Source: an uncultured Spirochaetaceae bacterium
GTDB lineage: Bacteria; Spirochaetota; Spirochaetia; Treponematales; Treponemataceae
Assembly: GCA_902797925.1 (NCBI GenBank)
Contig: CADBUT010000151.1
Coordinates: 1 to 6,087, forward strand
Direction: 5' to 3'
Length of the DNA stretch: 6,087 bases
Below the pieces are notes generated by a model. The model made no database searches and had not been told where the DNA came from. It saw nothing but the letters and a program-made list of their open reading frames with translations. Shown here in pieces: positions 1-5,393 of this stretch (position 1 is its first letter; each line of letters begins with the position of its first letter). The position numbers and the translations under genes were made by a program.

Positions 1-216
1 GGCGAAATCTCGACCGAAGAGCAGATTCTCATTATAAACGAAGGAATCAGGCGGAATGTGGCACGCCGCAACGATGCAAACGGCCGCAACTGGAATGTGT
101 CAGTCTGCATAGGCTTTGCCAAATACACCCAGACCATGACCTGCGTCTCCGACTTTCTCTCCGAAGCCTACGCCTCCCTGTGCGCCGCAAAGAAAAGCCA
201 GAATATAAAAAACTAA
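1..216 (+). CDS. C-terminal fragment of a GGDEF-like (diguanylate cyclase family) protein, 5' end outside the window
   Basis: Frame 1 is open from the left edge to a TAA at 214-216, giving 71 visible residues. The pattern fits the last third of a GGDEF domain: an STEEQ...INEGIRRNV helix, then WNVSVCIGFAKY, which matches the usual vtvSiGfA.Y strand, then a SDFLSEAYASLCAAKKS helix in the place of the common ADxALYxAKk motif. The AD and LY/MY positions are altered (EAY, SLC), so this may be a divergent or inactive domain. The GG(D/E)EF signature would lie upstream and cannot be checked. The fragment is visibly richer in G+C than the next gene. The downstream membrane-protein gene starts 11 bases after this stop and its ribosome binding site overlaps the stop, suggesting one transcript. 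The family call comes from the short motif pattern only and is moderately sure. Confidence 0.6.
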   Translation, partial: GEISTEEQILIINEGIRRNVARRNDANGRNWNVSVCIGFAKYTQTMTCVSDFLSEAYASLCAAKKSQNIKN

Positions 217-220
217 AGGA
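215..220 (+). promoter_or_regulatory. Shine-Dalgarno of the membrane-protein gene, overlapping the upstream stop codon
   Basis: AAAGGA lies 7 bases before the ATG at 228 and shares two bases with the TAA at 214-216. It decides the start at 228 over the in-frame GTG at 180, which lies inside the upstream gene and has no such site. The arrangement suits translational coupling. Confidence 0.65.
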
Positions 221-227
221 TTATAAA

Positions 228-695
228 ATGAAAAAATTAGTTTCGTTTTTGCAGGCTACGTTTATTGACAGCTTTGTTACACTACTTTCCGCTTTGGGCT
301 GTTCATATTTAGCTGTAATATATTTTTACGAATCACATAAAATATTATTTGCCGCGCTGTTTTTATTAGTATGGGCTTTAGGTGTTATCTATTTGCTGTT
401 CACGAATATAAAAAAACGAAGCCTTGGTTTTGCTTTGGTTGGTTATGAATATTTATGTGAAAAAGGCAAATGGAGAATTTTTGTAGCCAATTTTATATAT
501 TACGCTCTTGCAGTTACATATGTGGGTGCATATCATTCAGAAATGAAAATATTGTTTTATGTATCTGAAATATTATGGCTGATTGATTATATTGGCTTTT
601 TTATACCCGGTATAAATAACCGCTTTTCAGTTCATCTTTTAGGCGTAAATTTCAGCAAACGGATAGTAGAGAAAAAAGACAAAATCTGCATTTAG
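228..695 (+). CDS. small four-helix membrane protein, RDD-family-like
   Basis: This encodes 155 residues. Four hydrophobic segments are visible at about residues 15-35, 38-59, 84-103 and 107-127, with Lys/Arg-rich connections (IKKR at 61-64, KR near 144), so it should be an inner-membrane protein without a cleaved signal peptide. Three spots resemble the RDD family: an A..ID motif at the first helix (residues 10-14, ATFID), RSLGFALVGYEYL at 64-76 in the position of the rT.GK.llGl.v motif, and NRFSVHLLGVNF at 131-142 in the position of the R..hDrlaGt.Vv motif. The signature Arg and second Asp are not clearly kept, so it is a divergent member or a look-alike. RDD proteins have no single established role; some are linked to ion transport. 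The gene is much more AT-rich than its neighbours, especially at third codon positions, which may mark transfer. Its last three codons and stop lie in the first, degenerate unit of the 41-bp tandem array. Confidence 0.7.
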   Translation: MKKLVSFLQATFIDSFVTLLSALGCSYLAVIYFYESHKILFAALFLLVWALGVIYLLFTNIKKRSLGFALVGYEYLCEKGKWRIFVANFIYYALAVTYVGAYHSEMKILFYVSEILWLIDYIGFFIPGINNRFSVHLLGVNFSKRIVEKKDKICI

Positions 696-1033
696 CGGTT
701 TGCTCACTTCAAGTGAAACTAACAAACCACATTTTGTGGTTTGCTCGCTTCAAGTGGAAGCAATAAACCACATTTTGTGGTTTGCTCACTTCAAGTGGAA
801 ACAATAAACCACATTTTGTGGTTTACTCACTTCAAGTGAAACTAATAAACCACATTTTGAGATTTGCTCACTTCAAGTGAAAGTAACAAACCACATTTTG
901 TGGTTTGCTCACTTCAAGTGAAACTGACAAACCATATTTTGTGGTTTGTCCACTTCATGCAGAAGAAATAAACCATATTTTGTGGTTCTCTCACTTCATG
1001 TGAAAGCAACAAACCATATCATAAGATTTGCTC
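683..1033. repeat. 41-bp tandem array, each unit with two palindromes (8 units plus a partial)
   Basis: The AAACC that opens each unit occurs at 724, 765, 806, 847, 888, 929, 970 and 1011: seven successive intervals of exactly 41 bases. A degenerate unit at 683-723 precedes them; its last 25 bases match well and 11 of its first 16 agree with the consensus. The last unit (from 1011) keeps its register only to about 1033. A typical unit holds a perfect dyad, AAACCACA-TTT-TGTGGTTT (8-bp arms), then GC, then TCACTT-C-AAGTGA (6-bp arms), then a variable AAACTAAC-like link. The dyad centres alternate 18 and 23 bases apart. Units 724-928 are best conserved; those from 929 on share C-to-T and other changes. 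Unlike a CRISPR there are no unique spacers, because the whole 41-base unit repeats. As RNA it could fold into a row of short hairpins. Its function is unknown; possibilities are a mRNA 3' structure, a protein-binding array or a neutral minisatellite. Confidence 0.95.
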
Positions 1034-1038
1034 AAAAG

Positions 1039-1061
1039 ATTGCCCGATCAAGTCGGGCAAT
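1039..1061. repeat. hairpin, 9-bp perfect stem
   Basis: ATTGCCCGA at 1039-1047 is the exact reverse complement of TCGGGCAAT at 1053-1061, with a 5-base loop TCAAG. It immediately follows the end of the tandem array. No T-run follows on the plus strand. On the minus strand the stem is followed by CTTTTGAG, which is only a weak terminator-like tail. The sequence type (TGCCCGA-loop-TCGGGCA) resembles short palindromes dispersed in many bacterial genomes. Confidence 0.7.
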
Positions 1062-1076
1062 GACACGTGGCGGAAT

Positions 1077-1135
1077 GGTGCAAATTGTTGGATTGCTTCG
1101 TCGCGCTGCTCCTCGCAAAGACGGCAGGTGCAAAT
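1077..1135. repeat. short dispersed-repeat unit bounded by 9-base direct repeats
   Basis: GGTGCAAAT occurs at 1077-1085 and again at 1127-1135, flanking a 41-base segment (1086-1126). That segment contains GGATTGCTTCGTCGCGCTGC followed by TCCTCGCAAAGACG, a pattern I recognise as a common dispersed bacterial intergenic repeat of the GATTGCTTCGTCG...CTCCTCGCAATGACG kind. The direct repeats could be a target-site duplication or could be chance. Confidence 0.55.
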
Positions 1136-1264
1136 CTTGTAAAAGCATAACAGTCCGAGCGGGACGCATGCGGTGATTTTTGCGCTGATAAACAGATGCG
1201 TAGGGCAGCGGAGTGCAGAACTGTCGGCAAAGGCAGAAACATGCGGAGGCGGAGGCGGGACAAA

Positions 1265-1298
1265 CCTCGCCTTGACCCCGAAGGGAGTCACTGCGAGG
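1265..1298. repeat. imperfect hairpin of a dispersed-repeat type
   Basis: CCTCGC at 1265-1270 pairs with GCGAGG at 1293-1298. Inside, GACCCC and GGG-A-GTC pair around a GAA loop with one bulged base. The sequence, read on the minus strand as CCTCGCAGTGACTCCCTTCG and onward, is a familiar intergenic repeat pattern. No T-run follows, so a terminator role is doubtful. Confidence 0.6.
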
Positions 1299-1363
1299 CT
1301 TTGGCACGAAACCGCCGTGAGCATGTTTCAGAGATTGTGCTTTGATGCAGGCTTTCCTGATGG

Positions 1364-1380
1364 ACGCAAGTAACGGATTT
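1364..1380 (-). repeat. copy of the element found after the large gene, in opposite orientation
   Basis: ACGCAAGTAACGGATTT here matches the reverse complement of 5174-5190 at 16 of 17 bases. The two copies therefore bracket the 1232-residue gene as inverted repeats, one ending 67 bases before its start and the other beginning 27 bases after its stop. Similarity beyond these 17 bases is patchy. Confidence 0.6.
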
Positions 1381-1411
1381 CCGGCAGACATATGGTATTA
1401 CGAAAAGAATT

Positions 1412-1439
1412 TTGCATTTTTAGACAAACGGGTTATAAT
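1412..1439 (+). promoter_or_regulatory. sigma70-type promoter of the large sensor diguanylate cyclase gene
   Basis: TTGCAT at 1412-1417 (consensus TTGACA) and a perfect TATAAT at 1434-1439 are separated by 16 bases. Transcription would be expected to start about 7 bases after the -10, at 1446-1448, which is at or next to the A of the ATG at 1448. The region just upstream is AT-rich (TATGGTATTACG...AAAGAATT), as often seen at promoters. Confidence 0.7.
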
Positions 1440-1447
1440 TCATAATA

Positions 1448-4400
1448 ATGAGAAACAGCAAAAACAAACAGACCGGTGATATTCTTCCAGAAGATTATTT
1501 CGCAGCTTTTGATTTGCAGCCAGAATTCATTTATATCATTGATCCAGAGACATTTAAAGTTGTACACGTCAACAAAGCAATCCGCGATTTTTATAACGGC
1601 GAGCCACTGCTTGGAAAACCGTGCTATTCAGTTTATATGAACAACGGCGCACCATGCCCGAACTGTCCTGTAGTGAGCTACCTGAAAACGGGCGAACGTA
1701 GATTCAGCCAGAAAAAACGTCCGGACGGTATGACAGTGCTTGCTGGCGCGTCACCGATAAAGTGGCAGGGCAAAGATTACATGCTTATTACCGGTACAGA
1801 CATCACAAAATTAAAAGATGAAATCGATGATGAGCGCGAGTTTTACCGCGAAGCTGTGCTTACAGGGTCGCTCTGCAGCTATCAGGCAGACCTTACGGAC
1901 AACATGATTTATCAGACACCAATTTTCAATGCGCCCGAATATCAGACCGACGGACTTGTTTTTCCAATGAACTATGACAACTATATTACTTTGTGGAACG
2001 TAAAATACGACATAGTTCACGAAGCACACAACGCGCTTTATATTCAGTCGGCAGCCGCGCTCATTCAGTCTTTTGAAAAGGGCGAGCGGAATCTTCATAT
2101 TGATTATAAACTCAGATACAACGATTCATACCGTAGAAAGATGATTCTGATTTCCAAGCGGAAGGGTGACGGTCACATTATTGCGAATATTGTTATCTAT
2201 GATACGACCGAATCTTCAAGAATGCTTTTTGCCTATCAGAAATTTTCTACAGAAGAGCAGGCGAGAAAGAACATGTATACTCTGCTTGCTTCAATTTCTT
2301 GCGGAATTCTTCAATATAAAAAAGATACGTCTGAGATTGTTTTTGCAAACAAGACCGCGCTTGATATTCTCGGCTATGGAACAGTAGACCAGATGCAGTC
2401 TGAATTTATTGACGGTGTTGCGAGCACTACAGTTGAAGAAGACAGGCACATAATCAAAGACACAGTTGCAATGCTCAGGCCTGGTCATGTTGTGACCTGC
2501 AAATACAGAATCCGCCATCATAATTCGCCGGACGTAATTTATTGTTATGGAACTATGCAGCTTATAGAAGGCTCTGATGGTTCTGTAACAGTGCTCCGCA
2601 GTCTTCTTGACATTACAGAGCGCGAGATGATGACGCAAATCTCTAAGTCTTATCAGCTGACACAATCTTTGATGAATGCGTACAAGCAGGTTTGCAGTTT
2701 TGATCTTGAACATAATACATATTCACTGCTTAAAGATTATACCAGTAACGGTCTGCCTGAAGGTTCCGGCATACAAAGCTTTATTTCAAGAAGACTCAGC
2801 GAGCTTCCTGCGGAGTCAGCTGAAAAGCTTTCAAGCTTCTTTGATTTTTCAACTCTGAATAAACGGATGAAGACAAAGGACACTGAAACAGTTGAATTTA
2901 TTGATTCACAAGACAACTGGCACAGAGGTCAGCTGATTGTCTGTTCGCGGAATGTGATGAATGAGGTGTCGTCTGTTACCTTTGTTTCGCAGGATATAAA
3001 CAGCGAGCGGCTTGCGGCTCTTGAACACCAGAAATATCTTGAAAACCAGCTGACATTTCTCAAGAGTATTGCTGACATTTATCTTTCAATGTACCGCGGA
3101 AGCTTCACTGACAATACGTTTGTGGTTCTCAACGGAAAAAGCGGCGTTAAAGACCAGAACCTGCCTCTTAAATATGTCTGGGAATCATGGTGTGCCAAAG
3201 ACTTTACGCCTGAAGCGTATGAAACAAACAAAGAGTTTTTGAATTTCAACACGCTGCAGAAAAGACTTACTGAGCAGGGCTCTTTGTCTGACGATGTGCT
3301 TACAATTACAAACGGCTGGGTAAATGTGCTTATTGTACCTTATGTACGCAACGAGGCAGGGCTTGTTACTGAAGCTTTGTTCTTGATCCGCTGCATTGAC
3401 GAGATTAAGCGCCGCGAACTCCGCCATGCAGATTCTCTGCTTCAGGCTTATAAGATTACAAAATCGCTTACGAATGCTTATTATTCATGCTTTAATTTTG
3501 ATTTGGAGCACCAGACGTATCTTACTCTTAAAGATGATAAATCTCTTAAATTATATGACGGCACAATTGATATCAGCATTGCCATAAACGACTGGATAAA
3601 CGAAATGCCGGAAAGTTCACGCGCTGTTATGCATAAGTTTATGGATTTTTCTACGGTTGATGCACGGCTTAAGAACAAAGACTTTGACAGTGTTGAGTTT
3701 GTCAACGAAAAAGGAAAGCTGCTCAAAGGCACGCTTATTGCAACAGAAAAAAATAAGCACAATCATATAAAGTCTCTGACATTCATTACTGAAAATCTTG
3801 ACGGGCAGCGGCAGAAAGAGCGCGAGTATCTTGCAAACCTTGAGAGTGCATATCAAATTGCGAGATCACTTTCAGATGTTTATATTCAGTGTTGCAGTGT
3901 AGACCTTGAAACACGTAAGTATACAGTCTTTAAGAATTCTGAATTTCTCAACTCGCTTCAAGGCGAAACATTTGAAGAGACTATTAATGCGTGGATAAAT
4001 ACGCTTGATGAAGAAAATCGGAACAAAATCCATGCATGGTTCAATTTCAGTACATTGGACGAGCGCATGAAAAACAAGGACGTATTGTCTATTGAATATC
4101 AGGAGCCTCACGGTATGTGGCTGCGCGCTTATATTATTGTTTCATCGCGTGCCAGAGACGGAAAAATCAAGACAGTTACGCTTTGTGTTCAGGACATAAC
4201 AGAAGAAAAGAAGAACCAGGTTGAAAAAGAAATTGCCATTCAGGAACGTGTTTCTTTTTTGAGCAGCATCGAGCGCATTTTCCATTCAATGTATCTTATG
4301 GACTTTAAGAACAATTCGCTTGAGATGCTGAATACGGGCGTTAAAACAATGTCTACGGTGCAGCCGTTAAAGCAAATTTGGAATACCTGGTGCGATAATG

Positions 4401-5146
4401 ACCTGAGTCTTGAAATTCTTCACGAGCACCAGCAGTTCCTGAACATTGACACTCTGCCTGACAGACTGAAAAAGCAGGGTGTTCTGTCTGATGATATTCT
4501 CTCAAAAATGAACGGCTGGCAGAATTTCATGTTTGTGCCTTACAAGCATGATGATGACGGCAATGTTGTCGAGGCGCTTTTCCTGACTCGCATTATAGAT
4601 GAACTTAAGAAGGCAGAGCTTAGGCAGCAGGAAGCACTTAGAATTGCAAACCGTGCCGCCGAGCACGACGAGCTGACAGGACTTTATAACAGATATGGCT
4701 TTAACAAAAAAATTGACCAATTGTACCTGAAGCCTGAAAAGAAGACAGTTGCCGTAATCATGATGGACTTGGACTATTTTAAGCAGGTCAACGATGTTTA
4801 TGGACATGATGCAGGTGATTTGGTCTTGAAAAATGTGGCGTGCAAGCTGGTTTCTGTTTTTGGTGATACTTCGCTTTACTGCCGTTGGGGCGGTGAAGAG
4901 TTCAACACCTTTGTTTATGATGAAAACATTGATCCTGTGCAGATTGCAGAAGAGCTTAGAAAGGTTGTTGAGCGCAGCATCATTATGCACGAAAACAAAG
5001 AAATAAAGATAACGCTCAGTATCGGTGTCTGCATAACACACGACATGTCGGCTACCAAGATTTCAAAGCTTATAAACACCGCCGACAAGTGTATGTACAT
5101 TTCTAAGCGCAACGGCAAAAACCGCGTAACCGTTGAGCAGGTTTAA
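1448..5146 (+). CDS. multi-PAS sensor diguanylate cyclase with five tandem sensor modules
   Basis: This encodes 1232 residues with no signal peptide or membrane segment, so it is a cytoplasmic sensor that should make c-di-GMP from two GTP. PAS1 (about 17-125) carries Cys59, Cys70 and Cys73 in a C...CxxCP cluster. PAS-like domains follow at about 133-256 and 273-393, the last ending in an LLDITERE linker. Five related modules come next (about 401-534, 535-663, 664-797, 798-931, 932-1066), each with an F(x)NF/DFSTLxxR motif, at residues 464, 597, 731, 864 and 997. GGDEF spans about 1072-1228: DELTGLYNR at 1074-1082, the metal Asp1107 in MDLDYFK, Asn1115 and Asp1124 for guanine binding, and GGEEF at 1148-1152. 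The inhibitory RxxD is absent (Gly1139, Ser1142). All active-site spacings match PleD, so activity is likely. The ATG at 1448 is chosen because the next Met falls inside PAS1; it has no Shine-Dalgarno, and the promoter's -10 ends 8 bases before it. The ligands are unknown. Confidence 0.95.
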   Translation: MRNSKNKQTGDILPEDYFAAFDLQPEFIYIIDPETFKVVHVNKAIRDFYNGEPLLGKPCYSVYMNNGAPCPNCPVVSYLKTGERRFSQKKRPDGMTVLAGASPIKWQGKDYMLITGTDITKLKDEIDDEREFYREAVLTGSLCSYQADLTDNMIYQTPIFNAPEYQTDGLVFPMNYDNYITLWNVKYDIVHEAHNALYIQSAAALIQSFEKGERNLHIDYKLRYNDSYRRKMILISKRKGDGHIIANIVIYDTTESSRMLFAYQKFSTEEQARKNMYTLLASISCGILQYKKDTSEIVFANKTALDILGYGTVDQMQSEFIDGVASTTVEEDRHIIKDTVAMLRPGHVVTCKYRIRHHNSPDVIYCYGTMQLIEGSDGSVTVLRSLLDITEREMMTQISKSYQLTQSLMNAYKQVCSFDLEHNTYSLLKDYTSNGLPEGSGIQSFISRRLSELPAESAEKLSSFFDFSTLNKRMKTKDTETVEFIDSQDNWHRGQLIVCSRNVMNEVSSVTFVSQDINSERLAALEHQKYLENQLTFLKSIADIYLSMYRGSFTDNTFVVLNGKSGVKDQNLPLKYVWESWCAKDFTPEAYETNKEFLNFNTLQKRLTEQGSLSDDVLTITNGWVNVLIVPYVRNEAGLVTEALFLIRCIDEIKRRELRHADSLLQAYKITKSLTNAYYSCFNFDLEHQTYLTLKDDKSLKLYDGTIDISIAINDWINEMPESSRAVMHKFMDFSTVDARLKNKDFDSVEFVNEKGKLLKGTLIATEKNKHNHIKSLTFITENLDGQRQKEREYLANLESAYQIARSLSDVYIQCCSVDLETRKYTVFKNSEFLNSLQGETFEETINAWINTLDEENRNKIHAWFNFSTLDERMKNKDVLSIEYQEPHGMWLRAYIIVSSRARDGKIKTVTLCVQDITEEKKNQVEKEIAIQERVSFLSSIERIFHSMYLMDFKNNSLEMLNTGVKTMSTVQPLKQIWNTWCDNDLSLEILHEHQQFLNIDTLPDRLKKQGVLSDDILSKMNGWQNFMFVPYKHDDDGNVVEALFLTRIIDELKKAELRQQEALRIANRAAEHDELTGLYNRYGFNKKIDQLYLKPEKKTVAVIMMDLDYFKQVNDVYGHDAGDLVLKNVACKLVSVFGDTSLYCRWGGEEFNTFVYDENIDPVQIAEELRKVVERSIIMHENKEIKITLSIGVCITHDMSATKISKLINTADKCMYISKRNGKNRVTVEQV

Positions 5147-5156
5147 TCAGTTTTGC

Positions 5157-5264
5157 CAAGGATTTTCTGGTGAAAATCCGTTCCTTGCGTTCGTCGTCCT
5201 GCTCGCATGGCAAAGCCATGAGGCAGTCCGCGTCCGCAAGTCTCTACTTTCCACCAGAAAAATA
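5157..5264. repeat. roughly 100-bp imperfect inverted-repeat element (REP/MITE-like) after the large gene
   Basis: The outer arms TTTTCTGGTG (5163-5172) and CACCAGAAAA (5252-5261) are exact reverse complements, extended by AAA/TTT with one bulge. The inner arms CTTGCG (5184-5189) and CGCAAG (5235-5240) also pair. The centre is a CATGGC-AAA-GCCATG hairpin (5206-5220). A local alternative is GGATTTTC-TGGT-GAAAATCC (5160-5179). The nested symmetry looks like a small non-coding repeat element that can fold into one long hairpin. It lies in the convergent gap and may help end transcription from both sides, though a proper T-run is missing. Confidence 0.65.
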
Positions 5265-5269
5265 CTGTC

Positions 5270-5290
5270 ATGCTGAATTTATTTCAGCAT
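5270..5290. repeat. dispersed hairpin repeat (HAEFISAS type)
   Basis: ATGCTGAA (5270-5277) and TTCAGCAT (5283-5290) form an exact 8-bp stem with loop TTTAT. The surrounding TGTCATGCTGAATTTATTTCAGCATCT is a well-known kind of short intergenic repeat whose translation reads HAEFISAS. On the minus strand the stem is followed, after GACAG, by TATTTTT, so it could serve as a weak terminator for the GH43 gene. Confidence 0.7.
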
Positions 5291-5330
5291 CTACGCCAAA
5301 TATAGCCTTGAAATCCCGAAATACAGGAGC

Positions 5331-5376
5331 GGCGGCTGAAAGCCGTTTTGCTGAAACGGAATCCGCTGAGAGCGGG
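5331..5376. repeat. cluster of three adjacent or overlapping short hairpins
   Basis: CGGCT-GAA-AGCCG (5333-5345), CCGTTT-TGCTG-AAACGG (5343-5359) and CCGCT-GAG-AGCGG (5363-5375) follow one another within 43 bases. The first two share three bases and exclude each other. They lie 18 to 61 bases downstream of the GH43 stop, so they would fall in its 3' untranslated RNA. None has a following T-run on either strand. Confidence 0.55.
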
Positions 5377-5393
5377 CTCAGACAGATGCAGTT

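Larger units (their letters stand above)
1034..1411. other. non-coding stretch carrying short dispersed repeats
   Basis: No credible gene is visible on either strand. Open frames here lack ribosome binding sites, overlap each other in several frames, and translate repeat elements into low-complexity peptides rich in Arg, Ser and Cys. The stretch holds a 9-bp-stem hairpin (1039-1061), a dispersed repeat between 9-base direct repeats (1077-1135), a GCGGAG doublet (1243-1254) followed by GCGGG, a 6-bp-clamped hairpin (1265-1298) and a segment shared with the region after the large gene (1364-1380). The base composition is more GC-rich than the tandem array before it. Confidence 0.7.

Noticed and set aside
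180..230. GTG at 180 as the start of the membrane protein
   Set aside because: It would overlap the upstream gene and add a charged N-terminus; the ATG at 228 has AAAGGA 7 bases before it.
683..1033. CRISPR array
   Set aside because: The full 41-base unit repeats with no variable spacers of constant length, and no cas genes are in the window.
1039..1061. Intrinsic terminator for the membrane-protein transcript
   Set aside because: The stem is good but no T-run follows on the plus strand.
946..1176. Plus-strand 76-codon open frame
   Set aside because: It begins inside the tandem array, crosses several repeat elements, has no ribosome binding site and gives no family-like protein.
1019..1391. 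Overlapping minus-strand open frames of 71 to 119 codons
   Set aside because: Three frames overlap across dispersed repeats and give Arg/Ser/Cys-rich peptides typical of translated repeat DNA; no start signals.
4502..5041. Minus-strand 179-codon open frame
   Set aside because: It lies antisense to the GGDEF domain and the module before it, whose conserved residues explain the sequence fully.
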